Source of the DNA: Arthrobacter tumbae
Lineage (GTDB): Bacteria > Actinomycetota > Actinomycetes > Actinomycetales > Micrococcaceae
Direction: 5' to 3'
NCBI RefSeq assembly: GCF_016907495.1
Contig: NZ_JAFBCC010000001.1
Span: 3,534,001-3,598,000, forward strand
Length of the DNA: 64,000 bases
A model generated the notes under the pieces. The model did not search any database, was not told the origin of the DNA, and worked only from the letters and a program-made list of their open reading frames with translations. Shown one piece after another: positions 53,218 through 63,061 of this stretch; position 1 is the first letter of the stretch; each line of letters begins with the position of its first letter. The position numbers and the translations under genes are program-made.

Positions 53218-54416
53218 CAGGGCGCGACCGATTTCAGGGGCATCGGGATGTTCTCCAGATATGACTCGAGGTTGCGCTTCGTCTCCCCCACCGAATCACC
53301 GCCGAACTTCTCCGTTACCGCTTCTGCGAGGACCAGGGCAACCATGGCTTCGGCGACCACTCCTGCCGCAGGCACAGCACACACATCGGAGCGCTGGTGG
53401 TGCGCTTTGGCGGCGTCGCCGGTACTCACGTCAATTGTTTGGAGGGCCCGCGGAACCGTTGCGATGGGTTTCATCGCTGCACGCACGCGCAGGACGTCGC
53501 CGATGCTCATGCCGCCCTCAATCCCGCCGGCCCGGTTGGTTGTGCGCCCGATCCGCCCGGATTGCTCTCGGACGATCTCATCATGCGCTGCTGAGCCGCG
53601 GCGCCGGGCGGTCTCAAAGCCGTCCCCCACCTCGACACCCTTGATGGCCTGGATGCCCATCAGTGCGCCCGCGAGGCGGGCGTCGAGCCGGCGATCCCAG
53701 TGGACATAGCTTCCCAGTCCAGGTGGGAGACCGTAGGCGAGCACCTCGACGACCCCGCCCAGGGTCTCGCCCTCCTTGTGGGCGGCGTCGACTTCGGCCA
53801 CCATTGCGGTTGACGTTTCGCGGTCAAAGCACCGCAACGGGTCTTCATCCAGGGCAAGGACGTCGCGTGGACCAGGCAGGTCGGATCCTTCCGGAACGGC
53901 GACAGAAGCCACGGCGACGGTGTGGCTGACGAGCTCGATACCGAGGGCCGACAGGAATCCGGCTGCAACGGTGCCGAGCGCTACGCGCGCGGCTGTTTCC
54001 CTTGCGCTGGCGCGTTCCAGCACCGGCCTGGCCTCATCGAAGCCGTACTTCTGCATACCGGTGAAGTCCGCGTGGCCGGGCCGGGGCCTGGTCAGCGGCG
54101 CGTTACGCGCGGAGTCCCGCAAGATTCCGGCATCCACCGGATCGGCGGACATGACCTGTTCCCACTTGGGCCATTCGGTGTTTCCTACCTCGATTGCTAC
54201 CGGACCGCCCTGGGTCGATCCGTGGCGTACTCCCCCGATGATCCGAACCTCGTCCTGTTCGAACTTCATCCGGGCGCCGCGCCCGTAGCCGAGCCGGCGG
54301 CGAGCCAGAGCCGCCTGGATGGCCTCGCTGGTGACCTCCACGCCAGCAGGCATTCCTTCGATAATTCCGACAAGAGCAGGGCCGTGGGATTCCCCGGCCG
54401 TCAACCAACGCAACAT
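53217..54416 (-). CDS. aroC: Chorismate synthase
   Basis: AroC makes chorismate from EPSP with reduced FMN as cofactor. The start [15 protein letters not shown] gives 399 residues, with His 11 in GESHG; codons further upstream are not conserved. The signatures [15 protein letters not shown] and [21 protein letters not shown] are clear. It lies between aroE (31-base gap) and aroK. Confidence 0.97.
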
Positions 54417-54447
54417 ACAACTATCCTGCCACGGCCCAAGGGCGCCG

Positions 54448-55350
54448 CTAGCGCCGGGGAGCACCCACCGCGTCACACATCACATTTATGACAGCCGACT
54501 CCTCGCGGAAGATGTCGCCGGCGAAGAGTTTTACCTGTTCCACAGCCTGGTACAGGAGCATTTCCAGGCCGGGAACAATGACGCCGCCAAGCGATGACCA
54601 GGCCTGAGCCAGGTCACTGGGCCAGGGATCGTAGGCCACGTCAAGGAGCACCCGTGGCCCGAAATGCCGCCGCAGCCGGGGCTCGCCACGGGCTGCTGCC
54701 GCAACCAGTGCGCCGGCCAGCTCATCCGCACCGTGTGGCGGGAGTGTCGAAATCACCAGCGACGAGCCGCTGGATAGTCCTGCGGCTGCGCCGAACTCGT
54801 TGAGTTCCACGGAAATGCCGAGCCGGTGACCGAGTTCGGCCAGGGGCTCCGCCTTCTGCGGTGATCTCACGCAGACGTGAACCCGCTCGGCACCCATCCG
54901 TGCCAGGGCAGCGAGAGCCGCGGAGGCCGTGCCGCCTCCACCAAGCACCACGGCCTGCTTGGGGGATCCGGCGCCGGCGTGGCGAACTGCCCGGACAATC
55001 CCTTCGATGTCGGTGTTATAGCCAACCAGACGCCGCTGTTCGCCCTCTCCCCCGGCGCAAACAGTGTTGATCACTCCGAGTGCCGCAACACTGGGACCGA
55101 GTTCGTCCATGAGCGCCAGGGAGGCTGCCTTGTGGGGCATGGTGACGGACAGGCCGCGCCAGGCGGCGTCTGCCCTGACCTGCGCCACTCTGTCCTCCAG
55201 CGAAGCGGGCGAAGTGTCGAGTGCCGTGTAGCTGCAGTCAAAACCCAGGAAGGCGTAGGCGGCGCGGTGCAGGAGGGGGGATTTTGAATGTGCGATGGGA
55301 TGACCGATAACGCCGGCCCGGTAGCGGGCCGGCGTGTGATCGGGAACCAC
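54448..55350 (-). CDS. aroE: Shikimate dehydrogenase
   Basis: AroE reduces 3-dehydroshikimate with NADPH. The 300-residue protein has the shikimate-binding SKS at 22-24 and the catalytic Lys 74 in VTMPHKAAS. The nucleotide-binding [15 protein letters not shown] and a C-terminal [13 protein letters not shown] segment complete the fold. The GTG start directly follows the mltG stop (TAG then GTG). Confidence 0.93.
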   Translation of the reverse strand: MVPDHTPARYRAGVIGHPIAHSKSPLLHRAAYAFLGFDCSYTALDTSPASLEDRVAQVRADAAWRGLSVTMPHKAASLALMDELGPSVAALGVINTVCAGGEGEQRRLVGYNTDIEGIVRAVRHAGAGSPKQAVVLGGGGTASAALAALARMGAERVHVCVRSPQKAEPLAELGHRLGISVELNEFGAAAGLSSGSSLVISTLPPHGADELAGALVAAAARGEPRLRRHFGPRVLLDVAYDPWPSDLAQAWSSLGGVIVPGLEMLLYQAVEQVKLFAGDIFREESAVINVMCDAVGAPRR

Positions 55351-56574
55351 CTATTCGCACCTTCCGACGTTGTCGGCGCACCACGCCTGGTACTCCGCGA
55401 CATACCGTGCATGTTCGGCAAGCGTTTCCGAGAATTTGGTTTCTCCGGAGTCAAGGTTGACGGTTACCCAGTAGTAGTACGGCACATCGGCAGGATTGAC
55501 CGCCGCCTCGATCGCTTCCGCGCTCGGAGAACCGATGGGGCCGACAGGAAGCCCCTCATTGGCGTACGTGTTGTACGGGTTGGAAGTGTCCGCTTTTTCC
55601 TCGGGCGTCAGGTTGTAGCTTTTGCGGTCGAGCCCGTAGGTGACGGTCGCATCCGACTGGATCAGACCGTTTGTCTCCGTGTTATTGGGTCCCAGTCGGT
55701 TCATGATGGCACCGGCCACCTGCGCGTAATCCGCCTGACCGGCCTCGGCCTGCACAATGCTCGCAATAGTGAGGATGCGGTATTGCTCTGCGGGATCCGT
55801 GACCCCCGCCTCCTCAAGCGCAGCATTGGTATTGTCCACCATCTCCTGAATGACCTCGGTGGCCGTGACGTCAAGGTCGAAACGGTACTCGCCGGGATAG
55901 AGGTAACCCTCCAGGCTGGGGGACTGCTCCGGAATGCCGAACTGTGTCGGATCCTCCGCAAGCGCCGCGAACTCTTCACGCGGAATGCCTGTCGACTCAG
56001 ACAGGATGTCGAAGACCTCGTTCTGTCTCAGATCCCGGGCGACGGCGGCGTAGTGCACCTTCGCATCAGCGTCGGCGAGCAGCGCCCTGGCCGCTTCCTC
56101 GGAACTCATCTGGTACTTCAGTTCGTAGTCGCCGGGCTGAATGACACGGCCGTCCGCAACGGAGGAAAGGGCGTTGAGGAACTCGTCCGAACTCGCAACG
56201 ATGTCCTGTTGCTCCAGACCATTGCCGACAAGCAGCGGCCCAGCGCCTGCGTCGACCGTGAAAGTCACCGACCCGGTTCCCGGACCGGCGTAATCAGTGA
56301 CTTCCCCTACGCCAAGGAGGCTCCTGAGGAACATTGCGACGGCAACCACTACTCCAACGAATCCGAGCACAACGATCAGCATGACGATCGTTCTGCGCCT
56401 CCGGCGGCGCTGGCGCGCTTTGGAAGGCCGGCGGTTGCGGCGGGACGGAAGATCAGCTTCGAAGAACTGCTCGACCGGCTCAGGGTGCACGGGATAGTGC
56501 TCCTCGTAGTGATCGTCCGGATGCTGCTCGGCTCCGTGATCGGCTGCTGGGAAAGGAGGATGACGATGGCTCAC
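55351..56574 (-). CDS. mltG: Endolytic transglycosylase MltG
   Basis: MltG cuts nascent glycan strands of peptidoglycan and sets their length. The 407-residue protein has an acidic, His/Pro-rich cytoplasmic start, an Arg-rich stretch (50-61), one membrane helix (about 62-84), a LysM-like region and the YceG catalytic domain. The usual ASIVEKEA signature reads ASIVQAEAG at 271-279, so the first Glu is Gln 275 while Glu 277 remains. The family-wide NPYNTY and GLPVGPIGSPS motifs are kept. It overlaps ruvX by 4 bases. Confidence 0.92.
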   Translation of the reverse strand: MSHRHPPFPAADHGAEQHPDDHYEEHYPVHPEPVEQFFEADLPSRRNRRPSKARQRRRRRRTIVMLIVVLGFVGVVVAVAMFLRSLLGVGEVTDYAGPGTGSVTFTVDAGAGPLLVGNGLEQQDIVASSDEFLNALSSVADGRVIQPGDYELKYQMSSEEAARALLADADAKVHYAAVARDLRQNEVFDILSESTGIPREEFAALAEDPTQFGIPEQSPSLEGYLYPGEYRFDLDVTATEVIQEMVDNTNAALEEAGVTDPAEQYRILTIASIVQAEAGQADYAQVAGAIMNRLGPNNTETNGLIQSDATVTYGLDRKSYNLTPEEKADTSNPYNTYANEGLPVGPIGSPSAEAIEAAVNPADVPYYYWVTVNLDSGETKFSETLAEHARYVAEYQAWCADNVGRCE

Positions 56575-57146
56575 TGCTCCTCTTTCCTCCCACTGTGGGT
56601 TTGCGAAATGTCTAACTCCTCAGATGAGACCGACGGCGATTCAAGACTCCGCCGCCGATCCTGAACGACCGGCTCCCCCACATCCCGCTCAAGGTTGCGT
56701 TGCATGTCTATGGCATGTTGGAGGATCTCCACGGCTGCCACCTGATCTACTACCTTACGGTGTTGGCGACTGTTCAAGCCAGCCTGCCGAAGCGATCTAT
56801 GGGCCGAAACGGAGGAGAGCCGCTCGTCGATCAGTCGCACCGGCACATCGACACGAGCTTCGGAGAGCATGTCCGCGAGGGTTGCCGCGTAGCTGCGTGC
56901 CATGGCTGTAGATGCGGATTCGGTCCCGCTCAGGTTGCGGGGCAACCCGACAAATACTTCAACGGCTGCCAGCTCCACAATGTTCCTGAGCAGCAGGCGG
57001 AGGTCCCTGTTCTTCCGGATGTCCCGGTTGAGTGTGCAGACCGGCGTGGCGATGAGACCGTCCCTGTCACTGACCGCAACACCGACGCGAACCATGCCGA
57101 CGTCCACGCCGATCTTGACGCCGCGCGGGTACTCTCCGGAAGACAC
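56571..57146 (-). CDS. ruvX: Putative pre-16S rRNA nuclease / Holliday junction resolvase-like YqgF
   Basis: YqgF proteins have an RNase H-like fold and take part in 16S rRNA 5'-end maturation; a resolvase role was proposed earlier. The 191-residue protein has the first catalytic Asp in KIGVDVGMVRVGVAVSD. VGLPRNLSGTESA and RLIDERLSSVSAHRSLRQAG follow in the expected order. The C-terminal 30 residues are an extra charged tail. It sits between alaS (16-base gap) and mltG. Confidence 0.92.
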   Translation of the reverse strand: MSSGEYPRGVKIGVDVGMVRVGVAVSDRDGLIATPVCTLNRDIRKNRDLRLLLRNIVELAAVEVFVGLPRNLSGTESASTAMARSYAATLADMLSEARVDVPVRLIDERLSSVSAHRSLRQAGLNSRQHRKVVDQVAAVEILQHAIDMQRNLERDVGEPVVQDRRRSLESPSVSSEELDISQTHSGRKEEQ

Positions 57147-57162
57147 GATGGAAAGACTCCTG

Positions 57163-59841
57163 CTACCGGTTCACCACGGCGGAGCGGATGGATTCCAGCG
57201 CTGCACCCACTCTGGCCGGATCCGCTCCGCCGCCCTGGGCCATGTCGTCCTTGCCGCCGCCGCCGCCGCCGAGAATACCCGCAGCGGTACGGACCAGTGC
57301 ACCGGCCTTGACGCCTGCCGCCCGTGCTTCCTCATTGGTGACCACGAGAACCACCGGACGGTCCTTGCTCACGCCGGCCACAGCAACTGCGGCGGCGCCC
57401 GGGCCGAGACGGCCTCGAAGGTCGAGCGCCAGATTGCGGAGGTCATCCGCGCTGCCGACAGCTCCGGCGTCGTGGGTGATCAGGCGCACGCCTGCACTGT
57501 CCTGGGCGGTAGCGACGAGAGAGGCAGCAGCGTTCGACAGCTGTTCCTTCCTCAGCCGCTCAAGTTCCTTCTCGGCCGCCTTGAGGCGGTTCAACGTGGC
57601 GCCGAGGCGTTCCGGCAACTGCGGAGAGGGTACCTTCAGCATCTCCGACAGCTCGGTGACAAGGGCGCGCTCGGCGGCAGCGTGCCGGAAAGCGTCCATG
57701 CCGACGAGTGCCTCGACACGGCGGTTGCCGGAACCCACAGACTGGTCACCGAGCAGCGTCAACGTACCGATCAGCGACGTCGATTCGACGTGGGTGCCGC
57801 CGCACAGCTCGCGTGACCACTCACCATCGATCTCGACGACACGTACCCGGTCTCCGTACGCCTCCCCGAACAGCGCTGTCGCGCCAAGTGCCTTGGCTTC
57901 ATCGAGGCCCATCACCTTCGTTTCGACAGTGTGGTTGCTGCGGATGGCGAGGTTCGAGACTTCTTCGATCTCAGACCTGGCCGCGGTGCTGATGCCCTCC
58001 CCCCAGGAGAAGTCGAACCGCAGGTAACCGGCTTTGTTGAACGAACCGCGCTGCAGCGCGTCAGGGCCGAGGATCTGGTGGAGCGCGGCGTGGACGATAT
58101 GCGTTCCCGAGTGCGCTTGCTCACCTGCGTGGCGACGCTGACGGTCGACGGCGGCGGTCACGGGCGCACCCTGGGTGACTTCGCCCTCGCGTACCAGCGC
58201 ACGGTGAACGCTCAGGCCCTTGATGGGCCTCTGGACATCGGTGACCTCGACGGTGAAGCCGTTTCCGGTGATCAAACCTACGTCCGCGGCCTGCCCACCT
58301 GCCTCGGCGTAGAACGGAGTGCGGTCAAGGATCAGTTCGATGTCCTCGCCCTGACGCGCCGCGGGAACTGACGCCCCGTTGCTGATGATGCCCCGCACCA
58401 CAGCCTCACTCGTCAGCTCGTCATAACCGGTGAAAACGGTCTCACCAGTAGTGAGCAGCTCGTTGAAAACCGTCATGTCGGCGTGCCCGGCCTTCTTGCC
58501 GCGGGCATCAGCCTGGGCGCGCTGGCGCTGCTCGAGCATCAGTGCGCGGAACCCCTCGGCGTCGACCTTAACGCCGGCTTCCTCCGCCATTTCGAGGGTG
58601 AGATCGATGGGGAACCCGTAGGTGTCGTGCAGGCTGAACGCATCTTCGCCGGACAGGTCGCGCCCGGCGCCCTTCGATTCACGGACGGCTTCCTCAAGGC
58701 GGGCCGTCCCGGAGGCGATGGTGCGCAGGAACGCCTTCTCTTCGGCATAGGCGATCCGGCTGGTGCGTTCGAAATCGCGTGCGACCTCAGGGTAGACACC
58801 CTTCATGGCGTCCCGGGAGACGGGCAGGAGGTCCGGCAGGCAGGCCTTCTCGACACCCAGCAGGCGCATGGCTCTCACGGCGCGGCGTATCAGCCGCCGA
58901 AGGACGTAGCCCCTGCCCTCGTTGGACGGCGTCACACCATCGGTGATCAGCATGAGAGCTGAGCGGATGTGGTCGGCCACGACACGCATCCGCACGTCGT
59001 CCTGATGGTGCGGATCCTCATCGGACTCCGCGCTGGTGTATTCGCGGCCGGACAGTTCCGCTGCCTTGTCAAGGACAGGGCGCACCTGGTCGGTCTCGTA
59101 CATGTTCTCCACGCCCTGCAGCACCATCGCCAGGCGTTCCAGGCCGAGGCCTGTGTCGATGTTCTTCTGCGGCAGTTCGCCGGCGATGTCAAAGTCTTCC
59201 TTGCTTCGCACAGCCGAAAGCCGGTATTGCATGAACACGAGGTTCCAGATTTCGATGTAACGGTCTTCGTCAGCCTCCGGTCCGCCGTCCCTTCCGTACT
59301 CAGGTCCACGGTCGTAGAAGATTTCGGAGCAGGGTCCGCCGGGACCGGGCTGGCCGGTGTTCCAGTAGTTGTCCTTCTTGCCCATCTTCTGGATGCGCTC
59401 GGCCGGGAAGCCCACTTCGTCCCGCCAGATGGCGAGGGCTTCGTCGTCGTCCTGGTACACCGTGACCCACAGCCGGTCAGCAGCCAATCCGAAGCCGCCG
59501 TCTTCCACGCTGCTCGTCAGGAGGTCCCATGCCATCCGGATGGCGTTCTGCTTGAAGTAGTCGCCGAAGGAGAAGTTTCCGCACATCTGGAAGAACGTGC
59601 CGTGCCTGGCGGTCTTGCCGACTTCTTCGATGTCCGCAGTGCGGATGCACTTCTGGATGCTCGTCGCGCGGCTGTAGGGAGGTACCTCACGTGCAGTCAG
59701 GTAGGGAATGAACGGAACCATGCCTGCGACGGTGAACAGCAGCGACGGGTCGCTGGACACCAAGGAGGCCGACGGCACGCGCGTGTGCCCCTGCCGTTCG
59801 AAGTAGTCAAGCCAGCGACGGGCGATCTCTTGGGACTTCAT
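57163..59841 (-). CDS. alaS: Alanine--tRNA ligase
   Basis: AlaRS charges tRNA-Ala and edits mischarged tRNA. The 892-residue protein has the class II core in the N-terminal half (HGTFFQMCGNFSFGDYFKQNA). The editing domain shows HSGTHIVHAALH and CGGTHVESTS metal motifs, and a Gly-rich C-terminal C-Ala domain (GGGGGGKDDMAQGGG) follows. It runs directly into ruvX and mltG, the common alaS-ruvX-mltG-aroE order. Confidence 0.97.
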   Translation of the reverse strand: MKSQEIARRWLDYFERQGHTRVPSASLVSSDPSLLFTVAGMVPFIPYLTAREVPPYSRATSIQKCIRTADIEEVGKTARHGTFFQMCGNFSFGDYFKQNAIRMAWDLLTSSVEDGGFGLAADRLWVTVYQDDDEALAIWRDEVGFPAERIQKMGKKDNYWNTGQPGPGGPCSEIFYDRGPEYGRDGGPEADEDRYIEIWNLVFMQYRLSAVRSKEDFDIAGELPQKNIDTGLGLERLAMVLQGVENMYETDQVRPVLDKAAELSGREYTSAESDEDPHHQDDVRMRVVADHIRSALMLITDGVTPSNEGRGYVLRRLIRRAVRAMRLLGVEKACLPDLLPVSRDAMKGVYPEVARDFERTSRIAYAEEKAFLRTIASGTARLEEAVRESKGAGRDLSGEDAFSLHDTYGFPIDLTLEMAEEAGVKVDAEGFRALMLEQRQRAQADARGKKAGHADMTVFNELLTTGETVFTGYDELTSEAVVRGIISNGASVPAARQGEDIELILDRTPFYAEAGGQAADVGLITGNGFTVEVTDVQRPIKGLSVHRALVREGEVTQGAPVTAAVDRQRRHAGEQAHSGTHIVHAALHQILGPDALQRGSFNKAGYLRFDFSWGEGISTAARSEIEEVSNLAIRSNHTVETKVMGLDEAKALGATALFGEAYGDRVRVVEIDGEWSRELCGGTHVESTSLIGTLTLLGDQSVGSGNRRVEALVGMDAFRHAAAERALVTELSEMLKVPSPQLPERLGATLNRLKAAEKELERLRKEQLSNAAASLVATAQDSAGVRLITHDAGAVGSADDLRNLALDLRGRLGPGAAAVAVAGVSKDRPVVLVVTNEEARAAGVKAGALVRTAAGILGGGGGGKDDMAQGGGADPARVGAALESIRSAVVNR

Positions 59842-59901
59842 GGGGATCCTTCGGTGTTGCGCGCGGACGGGGCGCAGCGGCGGTTTCGAGTATGTCAGGG
59901 C

Positions 59902-60132
59902 TCAGGAACGGTGCTCGGCGTCGATGCCCAGGGCAGCACGCAGGTCGGTCTCGCGCTCCTGCATCCCCTGGCGGAACACGTCGGCGAAATCGGCGACGGT
60001 GTCCGTCATTTGCGCGACCGCGCGGTTCAGTCCCTCGGGGCCGACAGCCGACTTCATCGCAGATACCTTACGTACCGCTACGACACCGATGGCGGCGCCT
60101 GCCGCGAGCCAGAAAACCCTCTTGATCATCAA
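59902..60132 (-). CDS. Small membrane-anchored protein (DUF6167-like)
   Basis: This 76-residue protein starts MMIKRVFWLAAGAAIGVVAVRKV, a single hydrophobic segment (about 6-20) followed by a charged helical tail. Similar short proteins lie between a DUF948 gene and alaS in other actinobacteria. No function is known. It follows the DUF948 gene by 45 bases. Confidence 0.72.
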   Translation of the reverse strand: MMIKRVFWLAAGAAIGVVAVRKVSAMKSAVGPEGLNRAVAQMTDTVADFADVFRQGMQERETDLRAALGIDAEHRS

Positions 60133-60177
60133 GAATTCCTCATCTGTTATGCGTGCGTCTTGTGCGTGAGCAATAGG

Positions 60178-60552
60178 TCAGCGACTACGACGGCGGGAGG
60201 CCGGCTTCCGTCTGGAGGCGAGCGCACTGCGCACCCCGTAGGAGAACGCAGCCACCTTGATGAGCGGGGATCCCACCGTGGCTGCGACCAGCGACGAAAG
60301 CGCGGAGATATTGGCGGAGGCATCCGACACGTTGGAGGTGATCCCGTCAACGTTCTTCAACTGCTGGTGGGTTGTCGACACGGTGCTGGTGACTTCGTCG
60401 ATGAGCGGCGTGGTGCCCTCACTCACAGACCGGATGGCCTGGCGAAGCTCATCAAAGACTTTGCCGAGCTTCCACACCGGAATAGCAAGCAGCGCGACCA
60501 GGACCGCAAAAACTCCGGCGGCAATCAGCCCGGCGATATCTCCACCTGACAT
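60178..60552 (-). CDS. DUF948 domain membrane protein
   Basis: The 124-residue protein has one N-terminal membrane helix (about 6-27, IAGLIAAGVFAVLVALLAIPVW). A heptad-like helical region (about 30-95) with VFDELRQAIRSVSEG and a basic tail rich in Arg and Ser follow. The layout resembles methyl-accepting or coiled-coil membrane proteins of the DUF948 family. Function is unknown. It lies 72 bases before the hairpin that follows rpsD. Confidence 0.8.
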   Translation of the reverse strand: MSGGDIAGLIAAGVFAVLVALLAIPVWKLGKVFDELRQAIRSVSEGTTPLIDEVTSTVSTTHQQLKNVDGITSNVSDASANISALSSLVAATVGSPLIKVAAFSYGVRSALASRRKPASRRRSR

Positions 60553-60622
60553 TCGTGAACAACTCCTTAGTCTTCGCGCAGAGCGGGCGACCGCCCGCGA
60601 TTCCCCATTTACCTTACCTACT

Positions 60623-60654
60623 CAAGAGCCCGCGGCGTGCGCCGCGGGCTCTTG
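60623..60654. terminator. Hairpin after rpsD
   Basis: A perfect 14-bp stem, CAAGAGCCCGCGGC with its mirror, has a 4-base loop and lies about 50 bases past the rpsD stop. It has no T-run on the minus strand, as often in high-G+C genomes. It separates rpsD from the DUF948 gene. Confidence 0.8.
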
Positions 60655-60703
60655 GGTAACTGATGTTCAGTTGTACTGCCGAAACGCCGGATTCGGCGTT
60701 GGA

Positions 60704-61330
60704 TCAGCGGGCGTAGTATTCCACCACGAGCTGCTCTTCACAGGTCACAGGGACCTCGGAGCGCTTGGGGCGCCGAACCAGGCGGGCCTGCAGCTTCTCA
60801 ATCTGAACGTCGAGGTACGCGGGGACTGCCGGAAGCACATCGCGGTGAGCACCTGCTGCGGCAACCTGCAGCGGAACCATGGTCTCGCTGCGGCTGTGCA
60901 CGTGGATGAGCTGACCTTCCTTGACGCGGAAAGACGGACGGTCCACGCGTGCACCGTCAACCATGATGTGGCGGTGAACCACGAGCTGGCGTGCCTGGGC
61001 GCTGGTGCGGGCGAAACCGGCTCGCAGCACAAGTGCGTCAAGGCGCATTTCGAGCAGTTCGATCAGGTTCTCACCGGTCAGGCCGGCTGTACGGCGGGCC
61101 TCTTCGAAGACGCGGGCCATCTGCGCTTCGCGGATACCGTACTGTGCGCGCAGACGCTGCTTTTCGCGCAGGCGTACTGCGTAGTCGCTGTCCTGCTTAC
61201 GACGGGAGCGGCCGTGCTGACCCGGTGCGTACGGACGACGCTCCAGGTACTTCTCGGCCTTCGGGGTCAGAGCAATGCCGAGGGCCCGCGAGATGCGGAC
61301 CTTGCGGCGGGCACGTGTGTTGTTAGCCAC
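60704..61330 (-). CDS. rpsD: 30S ribosomal protein S4 (zinc-less form)
   Basis: S4 is a primary 16S rRNA-binding protein. The 208-residue protein has the S4 N-terminal domain and an S4 RNA-binding domain (MRLDALVLRAGFARTSAQARQLVVHRHIMVDG). It begins MANNTRARRKVRISRALGIA and lacks the CxxC zinc-site start seen in the zinc-binding (C+) form, so it is the C- type. It is a lone gene here, not in the usual alpha operon. Upstream, 61331-61560 should hold its promoter and leader. Confidence 0.96.
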   Translation of the reverse strand: MANNTRARRKVRISRALGIALTPKAEKYLERRPYAPGQHGRSRRKQDSDYAVRLREKQRLRAQYGIREAQMARVFEEARRTAGLTGENLIELLEMRLDALVLRAGFARTSAQARQLVVHRHIMVDGARVDRPSFRVKEGQLIHVHSRSETMVPLQVAAAGAHRDVLPAVPAYLDVQIEKLQARLVRRPKRSEVPVTCEEQLVVEYYAR

Positions 61331-61560
61331 GTCTACCTTTCACTGTTTTGCGGCGAAGCAGCTCACGACGGCGAACGCCATGGGCTCTTTGGTGTCGCTG
61401 GCCTCCACGTTCGGAGAGCCGGAAGGGGCCGCTTTCCGGTACTACAGTCCGCAGGTTCTCACCGCTGCTGCTGCCTGCGTGACCTGAAAGAATTCAGACC
61501 TGCGGGTGGCGGGCATGGATGAGCCGCGACTTGCCAGTCAACGCACTATCCTAGCAGTGC
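61331..61560. other. rpsD leader and promoter region
   Basis: These 230 bases lie between rarA and rpsD. A modest hairpin, CCGGAA/TTCCGG (61419-61439), is present. No clear promoter or S4-binding pseudoknot is recognisable by eye. Confidence 0.25.
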
Positions 61561-63033
61561 TCAGCGGTTCCGAATAATGGCGCGGAGCTTCTCCAGCCGC
61601 GCTGAGACTGTCCGTTCGGTACCCCGGTCAGTGGGAACGTAGTAGTCGGTGCCTACGAGGTCATCCGGCGCGTACTGCTGGCTCGCGATTCCGTGAGGTT
61701 CGTCGTGGGAATAGACGTACCCTTTTCCGTGGCCCAGTTGCCGTGCGCCGGGATAGTGGGCATCACGAAGGTGCGCGGGTATGCCCTGTCCCTTCCCAGC
61801 CCGTACGTCCGCAATGGCCCGATTGATTCCGTTGTACGCGGCGTTTGACTTCGGTGCGGTGGCAATATGCACCACAGCTTCCGCAAGGATGATGCGGCCC
61901 TCCGGCATTCCAATCAACTGGACCGCCTGTGCCGCTGCAACCGCCGTCTGAAGCGCAGTGGGATCTGCCATCCCGACGTCCTCGGCGGCGGAGATCATCA
62001 GTCTGCGTGCCACGAAGCGGGGATCTTCGCCGGATTCCAGCATGCGGGCCAGGTAGTGCAGCGCAGCATCCACATCTGACCCGCGCAGGGATTTGATGAA
62101 CGCGCTGACCACGTCATAGTGCTGGTCCCCCGCGCGGTCATAGCGCAAGGCAGCGACGTCTACGGCTTTCTCGGCATGCTGGAGCGTGATGCGAACAGGT
62201 CCGGGCTGGGCTCCGTCGTCGCCCTCTTCCTCTTTCCGGTCTCCATCCTCGGCCGCCGCCGGTTCCATTTGCGCGGAGTGCGCGACGCCGGCAGCGGCCT
62301 CAAGTGCCGTCAGTCCCCGCCGGGCATCGCCGGCCGCAAGCCTCACCAGATGAGCAAGCGCGTCGTCGTCGAGCACGACTTCTCCGGCCAGGCCGCGCGG
62401 GTCCTCCACCGCGCGCTGCAGCAATGAACTGATGTCGTCTTCAGTGAGTGGCTTCAGCGTCTGCAGGAGGGAACGGGACAGCAGCGGGGAGACCACCGAG
62501 AAAGACGGGTTCTCCGTAGTGGCAGCGATGAGCACCACCCAGCCGTTCTCGACGCCCGGCAACAGCGCATCCTGCTGCGCCTTGTTGAAGCGGTGGATCT
62601 CGTCCAGGAAAAGAACCGTGGTGATGCGGTGCAGGTCCCGGTTGGACAGCGCTTCATCCATCACCCGGCGGACGTCCTTGACGCCCGCCGTAATAGCGGA
62701 CAGCTCGACGAATTTGCGGCCCGGACCGCGCGCAATCACGTGGGCCAGGGTGGTTTTTCCTGTTCCCGGCGGCCCCCAGAGGATGACGGACGTCGGAGCT
62801 CCTGTACGCGCGGCAGGCTCCCCTGCAGCCAGCGTCCGTAGCGGTGATCCCACGCCCAGCAGATGCTGCTGCCCGACCACCTCATCGACCGTTCGCGGAC
62901 GCATGCGCACCGGCAATGGACTGCGGGGCCGGTTGCGCGCCGTTCCCGGAGCGGCCGCCGGCTCGTCATACCCGTCGGAGTCGAGGCTGAATAGGTCGTT
63001 CACAGTGCCAAGGCTACTGTGAACCTCTGACAC
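61561..63033 (-). CDS. rarA: Replication-associated recombination protein A (RarA/MgsA AAA+ ATPase)
   Basis: RarA acts at stalled replication forks and is related to clamp loaders. The 490-residue protein has Walker A GPPGTGKT at 87-94, Walker [18 protein letters not shown], and the conserved [17 protein letters not shown] start. The C-terminal MgsA domain ([35 protein letters not shown]) is complete. The start is uncertain: GTG 63033 or GTG 63003 ([11 protein letters not shown]), neither with a strong ribosome binding site. It is divergent from the acVLRF1 gene, with a gap of under 60 bases. Confidence 0.93.
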   Translation of the reverse strand: MSEVHSSLGTVNDLFSLDSDGYDEPAAAPGTARNRPRSPLPVRMRPRTVDEVVGQQHLLGVGSPLRTLAAGEPAARTGAPTSVILWGPPGTGKTTLAHVIARGPGRKFVELSAITAGVKDVRRVMDEALSNRDLHRITTVLFLDEIHRFNKAQQDALLPGVENGWVVLIAATTENPSFSVVSPLLSRSLLQTLKPLTEDDISSLLQRAVEDPRGLAGEVVLDDDALAHLVRLAAGDARRGLTALEAAAGVAHSAQMEPAAAEDGDRKEEEGDDGAQPGPVRITLQHAEKAVDVAALRYDRAGDQHYDVVSAFIKSLRGSDVDAALHYLARMLESGEDPRFVARRLMISAAEDVGMADPTALQTAVAAAQAVQLIGMPEGRIILAEAVVHIATAPKSNAAYNGINRAIADVRAGKGQGIPAHLRDAHYPGARQLGHGKGYVYSHDEPHGIASQQYAPDDLVGTDYYVPTDRGTERTVSARLEKLRAIIRNR

Positions 63034-63061
63034 TCAATGCCCAGGGTCCGGAGGACGCGAC

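Noticed and set aside
58969..60549. Long open frame antisense to alaS and the two small membrane proteins (526 codons).
   Set aside because: It is a shadow of three genes with better evidence on the other strand.
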